Below, piece after piece: positions 17,247 through 25,516 of a stretch of DNA of 64,000 bases. The first letter of the stretch is position 1, and each line of letters starts with the position of its first letter. The position numbers were made by a program, and so were the translations under genes. The stretch is taken from NCBI GenBank assembly GCA_020638195.1, contig JACKJC010000001.1, positions 485,001-549,000 on the forward strand, written 5' to 3'. This DNA is from Methylobacteriaceae bacterium (GTDB lineage: Bacteria > Pseudomonadota > Alphaproteobacteria > Rhizobiales > Beijerinckiaceae). The notes beneath the pieces are model-generated. The model was given only the letters and a program-made list of their open reading frames with translations, searched no databases and was not told where the DNA came from.

Positions 17247-18776
17247 TCAGCGCAACAAGGCAATGACGGCGGCAGCCGCCAACAGCCAGAGCGGAATAAC
17301 CTGCCAGCGCGCGGATACTGCCGGCGGGCGCCACTTGCCAGGCTTCTCGTCGCGCAATTGTTCGGTCAGGGCGTCGATCCGTTCGAGCATTTCCGGCGCG
17401 CGCGCCAGCGCTTGAACGGCCGCTCCCAACGCCTCGCCCGCATCGCGCAATTTCCCGGACGGACCGATGTTTTCTTCGATCCATGCGCGTATAACCGGTT
17501 CGGCCGTGTTCCACATATTCAGGTTCGGGTCGAGCGTTCGCGCGACGCCCTCGACCACGACCATCGTCTTCTGCAACAGGACGAGTTCGGTCCGTGTCGA
17601 CATGTCGAAGAGCGCAGTGATCTCGAACAGGAGCGTGAGCACACGCGCCATCGAGATCTGATCGGCGGTCCGGGAATGGATGGGTTCGCCGACAGCGCGG
17701 ATCGCCTGCGCGAATTCATCGACGGCGTGGACGCGCGGTACATAGCCGGCGTCGAAATGCACGATCGCGACGCGGCGGTAGTCCCGCGTGATGAAGCCGA
17801 ACAGGATCTCCGCCAGAAACTTGCGCTGTGCCCCATTCAAGCGGCCCATGATGCCGAAGTCGACAGCGACGATTCGGCCCTGCTGATCGGCGAACAGGTT
17901 TCCCTGATGCATGTCCGCATGGAAGAAACCGTCCCGGACTGCATGGCGCAGGAACGACTGGATGATCTGGGCGCCGAGCTTCGGCAGGTCGAAGCCGGCC
18001 TCACGCAGCGCCTCGACATTCGACAGAGGGACGCCGTCGATCCATTCCGTCGTCAGCACATCGCGACCGGTCCGGTTCCAGTCGACGTCGGGCGTCCGGA
18101 AGCCGGGGTCGGCCGTGGTGTTTTCACGGAACTCCGAGGCCGCCGCAGCCTCGAGACGCAGGTCCATTTCCAGGCGCACGCCCCGGGCCAGTGTCTCGAC
18201 GACTTCGACCAGTCGCAGACGGCGCGCTTCTGCTGCGGTCCGTTCGGCAAGCCGCGCGGCGTACAACATGTCGGCGAGGTCGCGCCTGAAGCGCGCGTCG
18301 ACGCCGGGACGGAGGATCTTCACGGCGACGTCGCGGCCGCCATCGGCGTCCGAGGTCTTCGCCTTGTGCACCTGCGCGATCGACGCGGCGGCGACCGGCG
18401 GGCCGAACTCCGCGAATACGTCGGACAGAGGCTGACCGAGCGTCCGTTCGACCGTCGCAATCGCTTCGGATTGCGAGAAAGGCTCCATTCGATCTTGCAG
18501 CTGCTCGAGGCTGCGCGCGGTCGCGAGACCCACGATATCCGGGCGCGTGGCCAGGAATTGCCCGAGCTTCACGTAGGACGGCCCAAGACGCGCCATTGCG
18601 CGCGCCAGAGAGTCGGAACGATTTGCAGTGCCGCGCCGGGCGAGTTTCTTGAACAGAAAAAAGAGCGGCTGCGCGGCTGGCGGCACGAGCGTGGGATCGA
18701 CGTCAAGAAAGACGCCTTCTCGGCCCAGGATGAAGCCGGCGCGAGCGAGACGCAGAAGATGCAGTAGACCGATCAT
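17247..18776 (-). CDS. ubiB: UbiB-type ABC1/ADCK kinase-like ubiquinone biosynthesis protein
   Basis: Atypical protein-kinase-like ATPase needed for ubiquinone synthesis; it supports the Ubi hydroxylase steps rather than being a hydroxylase. 509 residues. Family motifs: the KxGQ signature in YVKLGQFLATRPD, the alanine-rich loop AAASIAQVHKA, HADMHQGNLF in the catalytic loop, and DFG in AVDFGIMG. A C-terminal membrane anchor ends the protein (WLLAAAAVIALL). ubiE is 13 nt upstream and coaBC follows, giving ubiE-ubiB-coaBC-dut. Confidence 0.95.
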   Translation of the reverse strand: MIGLLHLLRLARAGFILGREGVFLDVDPTLVPPAAQPLFFLFKKLARRGTANRSDSLARAMARLGPSYVKLGQFLATRPDIVGLATARSLEQLQDRMEPFSQSEAIATVERTLGQPLSDVFAEFGPPVAAASIAQVHKAKTSDADGGRDVAVKILRPGVDARFRRDLADMLYAARLAERTAAEARRLRLVEVVETLARGVRLEMDLRLEAAAASEFRENTTADPGFRTPDVDWNRTGRDVLTTEWIDGVPLSNVEALREAGFDLPKLGAQIIQSFLRHAVRDGFFHADMHQGNLFADQQGRIVAVDFGIMGRLNGAQRKFLAEILFGFITRDYRRVAIVHFDAGYVPRVHAVDEFAQAIRAVGEPIHSRTADQISMARVLTLLFEITALFDMSTRTELVLLQKTMVVVEGVARTLDPNLNMWNTAEPVIRAWIEENIGPSGKLRDAGEALGAAVQALARAPEMLERIDALTEQLRDEKPGKWRPPAVSARWQVIPLWLLAAAAVIALLR

Positions 18777-18789
18777 CGCGTGCTCGCAG

Positions 18790-19569
18790 CTAGAGGTTCC
18801 AGCCGCTGTGGATGGCGACCACGCCGCCCGTCAATCGTTCGAAAGACGCGCGCCGGAACCCCGCCTGTGTGATCATGTCCCGAAATTCCTCGGCCTTGGG
18901 GAACTTTCGGATGGATTCGACGAGATAGCGATACGGATGCGCGTCGCCGGTCACGACCTCGCCGAGCTTGGGCACGATACGAAACGAAAACTGGTCGTAG
19001 ATTCGCTCGACCAGCGGAAGGTCGACCTGCGAAAATTCCAGGCACAGGAAGCGGCCGCCCTTCTTCAGTACACGTCGCGCTTCACGAAGCGCCTTCGGTA
19101 TGCGCGGCACGTTCCGTATGCCGAACGCGATCGTGTAGACGTCGAAGCTGGCGTCCGGGAACGGCAATTCCTCCGCATTCGCCTCGACGGTCTCGACGCG
19201 GTCCTCATAGCCGAACTCTTTGGCCCGTCGACGGCAGACGGCGAGCATGTCGGCGTTTATGTCGACGACGGTCGAGTGCGCGTCGCGCAGTCCCTGTTCC
19301 GCGATCCGGAATGAGATGTCGCCGGTCCCGCCAGCGACGTCGATATGCCGCCAAGGCCTTGAGCGCGAGGGATGAGCCATGGCGACGAAAACATTCTTCC
19401 ATTCGCGATGAAGCCCGGCGGACATCAGATCGTTCATCAGGTCGTAGCGATCGGCGACCTTGTGAAACACGTCATCCACCAGCGCCTGCTTCGCGCCGAC
19501 AGGCACGCGCTCGAAGCCGAAACTGGCGCTCTCCTCATCTTTCGGCCGGGAAACTGGTGTCGCGCTCAT
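18790..19569 (-). CDS. ubiE: Demethylmenaquinone / 2-methoxy-6-polyprenyl-benzoquinol C-methyltransferase
   Basis: SAM-dependent C-methyltransferase of ubiquinone synthesis. 259 residues. The SAM-binding motif I is DVAGGTGDISFRI, and the family signature FGIRNVP is followed by LEFSQVDLP. The C-terminal GGVVAIHSGWNL is typical. The ATG at 19569 faces mutM across a 103-bp divergent gap. It heads the ubiE-ubiB-coaBC-dut run. Confidence 0.96.
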   Translation of the reverse strand: MSATPVSRPKDEESASFGFERVPVGAKQALVDDVFHKVADRYDLMNDLMSAGLHREWKNVFVAMAHPSRSRPWRHIDVAGGTGDISFRIAEQGLRDAHSTVVDINADMLAVCRRRAKEFGYEDRVETVEANAEELPFPDASFDVYTIAFGIRNVPRIPKALREARRVLKKGGRFLCLEFSQVDLPLVERIYDQFSFRIVPKLGEVVTGDAHPYRYLVESIRKFPKAEEFRDMITQAGFRRASFERLTGGVVAIHSGWNL

Positions 19570-19672
19570 CGGTATGCCCTCATACGGCGGGACAATACCG
19601 TTTCCCCGCGACTATATCTACGCGGCCGCGTGTCGCGAGCGGCCGAGGGTTAACCGCGACGAGGATGGAGCG

Positions 19673-20554
19673 ATGCCGGAACTGCCGGAAGTCGAAACCA
19701 CGCGCCGAGGACTGGCCCCGGCGATGGAGGGCAAGACCATAGCGCAGGTGGTTCTAAACCGGCCGGATCTTCGCTTTCCGATCCAAGCGGATTTTCGTGC
19801 GCGACTTGGCGGCCGGACTGTCGAGCGAATCGACCGGCGCGCAAAGTATCTGCTGATTCGACTTTCGGGCGGCGACGTCCTCGTCGCGCATCTCGGTATG
19901 AGCGGATCATTTCGCGTGGAGACGGCCGGCGCGGCGAACGCGACGGCGACGCTCTATCGCGATATTCCCCGTCATGTTGCGCACGACCATGTCGTATTCG
20001 AGATGTCGGATGGCGCGCGCGTCACCTACAACGACCCGCGACGATTCGGCTTCATGTTCGTGACCGCTGGCGAGGGTCTGGAACGCCATCCGCGCATGCG
20101 CGGCATCGGGCTCGAGCCCCTCGAGCCGCCGCTCGGAGCGGACGTGTTGGACAGGCTCTTCGCGAGCGCAGGCACGAGCCTGAAAGCCGCTCTTCTCGAT
20201 CAGAAGCGCGTCGCGGGCCTCGGCAATATTTACGTTTGCGAGGCCTTGCATCGAGCTGGCCTCTCGCCTCTGCGTCGCGCGGCGACACTTTCCGGCCCCG
20301 ATCGATTTGCGCGCGATGGACGACGCAAGCTCGCGACCGCGATTCCAGATGTTCTCATCGAAGCGATCGAGGCCGGCGGTTCTTCACTGAAAGATTTTTC
20401 CGGCGCCGACGGCAAGCCTGGATATTTCCAGCATTCGTTTCGGGTCTATGACCGAGAGGGCGCCGCGTGTCCGAAGCAAGGATGCAATGGTGTGATCGAG
20501 CGTGTCGTTCAGTCGGGTCGATCGACTTTTTTTTGCCGCACCTGTCAGCATTGA
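19673..20554 (+). CDS. mutM: Formamidopyrimidine-DNA glycosylase (Fpg)
   Basis: Base-excision glycosylase/AP lyase for 8-oxoguanine and formamidopyrimidines. Catalytic Pro2 and Glu3 are in MPELPEVETTRRGL, which fixes the start at 19673, ten bases after GGATGGAG. The helix-two-turn-helix segment has QKRVAGLGNIYVCEALHRAGLSP in two parts. The C-terminal zinc finger is complete (CPKQGC and FFCRTCQH). 293 residues. It diverges from ubiE. Confidence 0.97.
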   Translation: MPELPEVETTRRGLAPAMEGKTIAQVVLNRPDLRFPIQADFRARLGGRTVERIDRRAKYLLIRLSGGDVLVAHLGMSGSFRVETAGAANATATLYRDIPRHVAHDHVVFEMSDGARVTYNDPRRFGFMFVTAGEGLERHPRMRGIGLEPLEPPLGADVLDRLFASAGTSLKAALLDQKRVAGLGNIYVCEALHRAGLSPLRRAATLSGPDRFARDGRRKLATAIPDVLIEAIEAGGSSLKDFSGADGKPGYFQHSFRVYDREGAACPKQGCNGVIERVVQSGRSTFFCRTCQH

Positions 20555-20566
20555 CTCCCTTTGATT

Positions 20567-20587
20567 GCGATCTTCTCCGAAGATCGC
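20567..20587. repeat. Perfect 9-bp inverted repeat after mutM
   Basis: GCGATCTTC (20567-20575) and GAAGATCGC (20579-20587) pair around a three-base loop, 12 nt past the mutM stop and 40 nt before the next gene. No U tract follows, so it is not a classical terminator; it may slow transcription, protect the mutM mRNA end or serve as a binding site. Confidence 0.5.
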
Positions 20588-20627
20588 CGACGTAGCGACT
20601 CACGACATGCTTGGCTAAGATCGATCA

Positions 20628-21413
20628 ATGCGGCTCTTTCGAAGCATGGACGACTCGCAGTCGCAAAGCGGCGTCATCGAACTGCGACACGACGGCGAGA
20701 CCTACAAGGTCCAACTGCGACGCGTCGACAATGCGCGACGATTCGTTCTCCGCGTGCGCGGAGCGACGCGTGATGCGGTGCTCACGATGCCGCGCCGAGC
20801 ATCATTGAAGGATGCGGCGGAGTTCGCCGAACGCAATGCCGCATGGGTCGGCGTTCGAATTCGTCGGCTTCCGCAACAACTCAGGTTTGTCGACGCTGCC
20901 TTGTTTCCATTGCGTGGTGTTTCGACCCGCATCGTTCACGCACCCGGAGCGCGTGGTGTCGTTTGGCTCGCCTCCGGTGAAGGGAATGAGCAAAAGCTCT
21001 ATGTGACCGGAGACAGCGTGCACATTGAACGGCGCGTGCAGGATTGGCTCAAGGCGCAGGCGCGAATCGAGTTGCTGGCCGCGGTGGCGCGCTATGCCGA
21101 AATGATCGGCAAGCCGACACCACCGATATCGATGAAGGATACGACGACCCGCTGGGGCTCGTGCTCGTCGAGCGGTGCGCTCAGCTTTTCCTGGCGTCTG
21201 ATTCTCGCGCCGAACGAAGTGCTGACGTATCTCGCGGCGCACGAAGTCTGCCATCTCGCGCATATGAATCATTCGGCGCGCTTCTGGAAATTGTGTCGGT
21301 CGATCTGCCCGGAAACCGACAGCGCCGAAAATTGGCTCAAGGCGCACGGTCTGGATCTTTACCGCTACGGCGCGAAGGGGCGAGGCGGGTCTGCGAAGCC
21401 GGCTATTTTCTGA
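20628..21413 (+). CDS. YgjP-like M48-type metallopeptidase domain protein (DUF45)
   Basis: 261 residues. The C-terminal half carries the zinc-binding HEVCHLAHMNHSARFW (HExxH with a downstream His) preceded by TRWGSCSSSGALSFSWRLI, the DUF45/YgjP signature. The N-terminal half is a beta-rich region with RRVDNARRFVLRV. The ATG at 20628 is the first in frame; an ATG at 20646 is also possible. Its last 11 bases overlap convergent trmB. Substrates of this family are not well established. Confidence 0.9.
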   Translation: MRLFRSMDDSQSQSGVIELRHDGETYKVQLRRVDNARRFVLRVRGATRDAVLTMPRRASLKDAAEFAERNAAWVGVRIRRLPQQLRFVDAALFPLRGVSTRIVHAPGARGVVWLASGEGNEQKLYVTGDSVHIERRVQDWLKAQARIELLAAVARYAEMIGKPTPPISMKDTTTRWGSCSSSGALSFSWRLILAPNEVLTYLAAHEVCHLAHMNHSARFWKLCRSICPETDSAENWLKAHGLDLYRYGAKGRGGSAKPAIF

Positions 21414-22068
21414 CGAATGTCAGATAGGCGGACGGACGGCCCTCGCGCCGCGCCTTCATCTCGTACCGCGTCGGCGCCCATCCCTCCCATGCAGTCAGCC
21501 AATCGGCGGGTCGTGACGCAGACCAGATGAAGTCCTTCGACCTCGAAATATGGACGAGAGTCCACGCGCAATAATCGTCGATATCCGTGGCGAAGCGCAG
21601 CTCGCAGCCGGATTTCAGAACACGCGCCGCAGCAGCCAGAAAATCGTCCGACACGATACGACGCTTGTGATGCCGGCGTTTTGGCCATGGATCGGGATAG
21701 AGAAGCTCGATCCGGTCGAGCGATCCAGTCGGCAGCGCCGCAAGCAGATCCCGGGCGTCGCCACTGTGAATACGGACATTGGCCAAGCCGCGATCGCTGA
21801 TGGCGGCGACGGCTTTGGCGACGCCGTTCAGAAACGGCTCGCATCCGAGAAAGGCGACGTCTGGCTGCTGGCTCGCCTGCTCGACGAGGCGCTCGCCGTC
21901 GCCGAACCCGATCTCAAGTCGAGTCTCAACCCTCGCAAAAGGGAAAAGCGCATCCAACGCCAGCGCGCCGGACACATCAACGGCCACCAAGGGCAGAAAA
22001 TCCGTCATCAGCCCGTCCTGGCGCTGGCGGAGCTTCTTTCCCTTTCGGCGGCCGTACAGTTTGTGCAA
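21403..22068 (-). CDS. trmB: tRNA (guanine-N7-)-methyltransferase
   Basis: Methylates G46 in the tRNA variable loop using SAM. The family start region YGRRKGKKLRQRQ is followed by the SAM motif LEIGFGDGERLVEQA, the LYPDPWPKRRHHKRRIV signature and the C-terminal TRYEMKARREGRPSAYLTF. No ATG precedes YGRRKG; the TTG at 22068, 21 nt past the metK stop, is the most sensible start (221 residues), but this is uncertain. It directly follows metK, which makes its cofactor. Confidence 0.94.
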   Translation of the reverse strand: MHKLYGRRKGKKLRQRQDGLMTDFLPLVAVDVSGALALDALFPFARVETRLEIGFGDGERLVEQASQQPDVAFLGCEPFLNGVAKAVAAISDRGLANVRIHSGDARDLLAALPTGSLDRIELLYPDPWPKRRHHKRRIVSDDFLAAAARVLKSGCELRFATDIDDYCAWTLVHISRSKDFIWSASRPADWLTAWEGWAPTRYEMKARREGRPSAYLTFVRK

Positions 22069-22088
22069 GCGGTCGATCTGTCTTGGCT

Positions 22089-23279
22089 TTAGGCGAAATA
22101 GGCCTTGAGCTTGTCCGCGAGGTCGGTGCGTTCCCAGGAGAAGCCGCCGTCGGCCTCGGGCTGGCGACCGAAATGGCCGTACGAAGACGTACGGGCGTAG
22201 ATCGGACGATTGAGCTGGAGGTGCTCGCGGATGCCGCGCGGCGACAGCTTCATCGCCTGCATCAGAACCTGCTCGAGCTTGCCTTCGTCCACCTGGCCGG
22301 TGCCATGAAGGTCGGCATAGATCGACAGCGGCTCGGCGACGCCGATGGCGTAGGAGAGCTGCAGCGTGCAACGGTCGGCGAGGCCGGCCGCAACGACATT
22401 CTTGGCGAGATAGCGTGCCGCATAGGCCGCTGAACGGTCGACTTTGGTCGGGTCCTTGCCCGAGAAAGCGCCGCCGCCGTGCGGGGCCGCGCCGCCGTAG
22501 GTGTCGACGATGATCTTGCGGCCGGTCAGGCCGCAGTCGCCGTCGGGACCGCCGATGAAGAACTTGCCGGTGGGGTTGATGTGCCAAACGGTCGAGCCAT
22601 CGATCCAGCCTTCCGGCAGCGCCTTGCGCACGAAGGGCTCGACGATCGCGCGGACGTCGCCCGACGAAAGGCTTTCATCGACATGCTGGTGCGAGACGAC
22701 GATCTGCGAAACGCCGACGGGCTTGCCGTTTTCGTAACGCACCGTCACCTGGCTCTTGGCGTCTGGTCCCAGCTTGGGCTCGGCGCCGGAGTGGCGGGCT
22801 TGCGCGAGGGCGTGAAGAATCTTCTGCGCGTACTGCAGCGGCGCCGGCATCAGGTCGGGCGTTTCGCGGCACGCATAGCCGAACATGATGCCTTGGTCGC
22901 CCGCGCCTTCGTCCTTATTGCCGGCGGCGTCGACGCCTTGCGCGATATCCGCGGACTGGGCGTGCAGCAGGACTTCGACCTGCGCGTTCTTCCAATGGAA
23001 GCCTTCCTGCTCGTAGCCGATCGCCTTGATCGCCTTGCGAGCCACATCCTCGATCTCGGCCTTCGAGATGTCCGGTCCGCGAACTTCGCCCGCGATGACG
23101 ACCCGGTTCGTCGTTGCGAGCGTCTCGCAGGCGACGCGGATCTGGTAGGGATCGATGCCCGCAGCCGCGCCGCGGGAGAAGAAGAGATCGACGACTTCGT
23201 CGGAAATCCGATCGCAAACCTTGTCGGGATGTCCCTCGGAAACAGATTCGCTGGTAAACAGGTAATTCGTGCGGGCCAA
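22089..23279 (-). CDS. metK: S-adenosylmethionine synthetase
   Basis: Makes SAM from methionine and ATP. 396 residues. N-terminal YLFTSESVSEGHPDKV, the GEQG-type loop as DQGIMFGYAC, and the signatures GGGAFSGKDPTKVDRSAAY and IGGPDGDCGLTGRKI are present. The start is a TTG at 23279, with a perfect AGGAGG five bases upstream; an upstream in-frame start has no such support. An XRE regulator gene precedes it and trmB follows. The 115-nt leader contains two competing hairpins. Confidence 0.97.
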   Translation of the reverse strand: MARTNYLFTSESVSEGHPDKVCDRISDEVVDLFFSRGAAAGIDPYQIRVACETLATTNRVVIAGEVRGPDISKAEIEDVARKAIKAIGYEQEGFHWKNAQVEVLLHAQSADIAQGVDAAGNKDEGAGDQGIMFGYACRETPDLMPAPLQYAQKILHALAQARHSGAEPKLGPDAKSQVTVRYENGKPVGVSQIVVSHQHVDESLSSGDVRAIVEPFVRKALPEGWIDGSTVWHINPTGKFFIGGPDGDCGLTGRKIIVDTYGGAAPHGGGAFSGKDPTKVDRSAAYAARYLAKNVVAAGLADRCTLQLSYAIGVAEPLSIYADLHGTGQVDEGKLEQVLMQAMKLSPRGIREHLQLNRPIYARTSSYGHFGRQPEADGGFSWERTDLADKLKAYFA

Positions 23280-23284
23280 TCCAG

Positions 23285-23290
23285 CCTCCT
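23285..23290 (-). promoter_or_regulatory. Strong Shine-Dalgarno deciding the metK TTG start
   Basis: On the minus strand AGGAGG is followed by CTGGA and then the TTG initiator at 23279. The match to the anti-Shine-Dalgarno is perfect, the spacing is five bases, and the reading frame then begins at the conserved ARTNYLFTSE of MetK. Confidence 0.85.
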
Positions 23291-23349
23291 GGCATGATGC
23301 GGCCGCGCGGCGACCGAAAAGCTGGCGCCTTCTGACAGTCCGCGTTCGT

Positions 23350-23391
23350 TTCGTCAAGCGACTTGGCCAGTTTCGTTCGGTTTGACGAACG
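23350..23391 (-). promoter_or_regulatory. Alternative hairpins in the XRE-metK leader
   Basis: Two mutually exclusive stems can form in the minus-strand RNA between the XRE gene and metK: CGTTCG/CGAACG (23374-23379 with 23386-23391, loop of 6) or TTCGTCAA/TTGACGAA (23350-23357 with 23382-23389). Neither is followed by a U tract. I could not match a known SAM riboswitch class. They may be an attenuator-like element, an operator for the XRE protein, or chance. Confidence 0.35.
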
Positions 23392-23394
23392 GCG

Positions 23395-23805
23395 TCAGGA
23401 GCGGTCGGAATCTGCCATCGCTGTGACGAGATCGATCAGCCGCCGCCGAAGTTTCGAACTCTTGATCCGCGCGAAGGCGCGATTGAGAGCGATGCCGTCG
23501 GTAGTATCCTCGATGCCGGTGGAGGGCAGGTCGGATTGTCGCTCCGAAAAACCAGCTTCCGCTGTCTTGGCCGCCGGAAGCCCCTCGAAAAAGTAGCTCG
23601 GCTCGACCTTGAGCAGCCGACTGATCTGAAATAGCTGGCCTGCGCCGATGCGGTTCGCGCCCTTCTCGTATTTCTGGATCTGCTGAAACGAAACGCCGAG
23701 ATGATCGCCCAACTTCTCTTGGCTGATTCGAAGAAATGAGCGGCGGAGCTTGATCCTGTTCCCGACATGCGTGTCGATCAACGATAGCTGCTGTTCGGCG
23801 TCCAT
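23395..23805 (-). CDS. XRE-family HTH regulator upstream of metK
   Basis: 136-residue regulator starting at the ATG at 23805, with GAGGAAA just upstream. The HTH_3 domain covers about residues 15-70 (ISQEKLGDHLGVSFQQIQKYEKGANRI). The C-terminal tail is polar and ends in a helical FARIKSSKLRRRLIDLVTAM. The same architecture (HTH plus C-terminal helix) is found in Hyphomicrobiales regulators next to metK. It stands between lnt and metK on one strand, so control of SAM synthesis or of itself is a fair guess, not shown. Confidence 0.9.
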   Translation of the reverse strand: MDAEQQLSLIDTHVGNRIKLRRSFLRISQEKLGDHLGVSFQQIQKYEKGANRIGAGQLFQISRLLKVEPSYFFEGLPAAKTAEAGFSERQSDLPSTGIEDTTDGIALNRAFARIKSSKLRRRLIDLVTAMADSDRS

Positions 23806-23872
23806 TTTCCTCGACTCAGTCACTTTGCCGTGGCGCGCGCATTGGCGTGAAAGATGTGCTTGCCGAACAAAG

Positions 23873-25483
23873 TCATATCCTTCGGCGTCCCGCAAGTGAC
23901 GCCAGTAACAACGCTACATATATCGCCGCGACCGGCGCAATCGGGTGGCGACTGAAAAGCGTCGGGCCGATCGCGGTCGGCAACGTGCTGTCGAGAATGC
24001 CAGCCACCCCTAGCGGCAACTCCTTGATCACGCGGCCATAGGGGTCGATGACCGCGGAAATGCCAGTGTTGGCCGCGCGCACGAGCGGCAAGCCCTCTTC
24101 GATCGAGCGCAGGCGCGCCTGCGCGAGATGCTGGTAAGGGCCGGAGGTAAGCCCGAACCAGCCATCGTTGGTTACATTGAGCAGGAATGCTGGCCGCGGA
24201 GCCTCCCCGTCAGACCGCGGAGCTGGCGTCACCTCCCCGGGGAAGATCGCTTCGTAGCAGATCAACGGTTGGAAGGGCGGGAGGCCAGGAACATTCATCA
24301 GACGCCGGGCGCTACCTGCCGTGAAACCTCCGGGCAGAGCTATGAATTGTCGCAATCCGATCGATCTCAACAAGCGCCCGGCCGGAAGATATTCGCCGAA
24401 AGGCACGAGATGAACCTTGTCGGCGCTGTCGATAATCGATCCAGTTCCGTCCACGGCGAGCAACGAATTATAGGCCAGCTCGTCGTTCCGGCTCCCCGAA
24501 CTCATCCGAATGGCGCCCGTCAACAAAATAGTGTGGTTGCCGAGCGCGGCGGCGATCATGCCGAGCGCTTGTGGCTCTCGGTTCAGCACAAAGGGAAAGG
24601 CAGATTCCGGCCAGATGAGGTGCGTGACATTGACGAGGCCAGCGACGCTCGGCGATGTCGACCGATCGGATAGATCGAGGTAACGCCGGAGAATCTCGGC
24701 GCCGGCGCCAGGCCGGAATTTGGAGTCCTGCGGAACATTGGGCTGCATGATGCGCAACCGGACATTCGGTACCGCGTTCACCGTCGCCGCGCTCAGTCGC
24801 AAGCCGCCGAACAAGGCGACAACCAAAAGCCCGAAGCAAGCGATCACGAGCGGTACAAAGCGCCGCCGCGAGCTTGTGACGTCGGTCAATGTCGCCGGAG
24901 AAGCGGCGATGGCAATGACAAGCGGCGTCAGCCCGTGCAAACCGACGATCGAGGCCCCTTGCGCGAGCGGCGCGTACTGGCCGAGAGCCATGCCGAAATC
25001 GTTCCAAGGGAACCCCGTGAAGAGGTAGCCGCGAGCCAATTCCGAGAGCCCGAGGCCGCACGCAAGCGCGAGGATTCGCGCGGGGCCTGGGCTCCAGAGG
25101 GCCAGCGAAAGCACGAAGCCTATTGCTGGAAAAATTGCAAGGACTGCTGGCAAGCCGAGTACGCCGAGCGGCAGCGCCCAGGCAAAACGATCCGGCTCGA
25201 CCAGAAAGGCTGCGCCGAGCCAGTACAACCCAGCGACGAAATAGCCGAAGCCGAGGAACCAGCCAGCGACTGCCGCCGAACGAAACCGGTCGCGCTGAAG
25301 ACCGGCTCCGCCCTTCGCGCCGCATCCATCGAGCAACCAAACCGCGACCGGCATCGTGACGAACAGAGCGGGAAGCAAACCGATCGGCGGCATCGCAAGC
25401 GCGCCGATGGCGCCGGCGGCAAAGGCGATGGCGCGTCTACGCCACCCGTCGGCGAGCATGACGAAGTGAGCCAAGCGACTCAT
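23873..25483 (-). CDS. lnt: Apolipoprotein N-acyltransferase
   Basis: Inner-membrane enzyme that adds the third acyl chain to lipoproteins. About 536 residues from the ATG at 25483; a TTG three codons earlier is possible. The N-terminal half has multiple membrane segments, and the C-terminal half is the periplasmic nitrilase domain with the Glu-Lys-Cys triad in WPESAFPF, DKVHLVPFGEYLP and LICYEAIFPGE. A C-terminal membrane segment follows (IAPVAAIYVALLLASLA). It lies just downstream of the corC-like gene, as in many proteobacteria. Confidence 0.95.
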   Translation of the reverse strand: MSRLAHFVMLADGWRRRAIAFAAGAIGALAMPPIGLLPALFVTMPVAVWLLDGCGAKGGAGLQRDRFRSAAVAGWFLGFGYFVAGLYWLGAAFLVEPDRFAWALPLGVLGLPAVLAIFPAIGFVLSLALWSPGPARILALACGLGLSELARGYLFTGFPWNDFGMALGQYAPLAQGASIVGLHGLTPLVIAIAASPATLTDVTSSRRRFVPLVIACFGLLVVALFGGLRLSAATVNAVPNVRLRIMQPNVPQDSKFRPGAGAEILRRYLDLSDRSTSPSVAGLVNVTHLIWPESAFPFVLNREPQALGMIAAALGNHTILLTGAIRMSSGSRNDELAYNSLLAVDGTGSIIDSADKVHLVPFGEYLPAGRLLRSIGLRQFIALPGGFTAGSARRLMNVPGLPPFQPLICYEAIFPGEVTPAPRSDGEAPRPAFLLNVTNDGWFGLTSGPYQHLAQARLRSIEEGLPLVRAANTGISAVIDPYGRVIKELPLGVAGILDSTLPTAIGPTLFSRHPIAPVAAIYVALLLASLAGRRRI

Positions 25484-25516
25484 GTCAGACAATTTTCGTT
25501 TCGCCGAGGCTGGGGA

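Noticed and set aside
23280..23394. SAM riboswitch before metK
   Set aside because: I could not match the leader to SAM-I, SAM-II or SAM/SAH consensus features by eye; only simple inverted repeats are supported.
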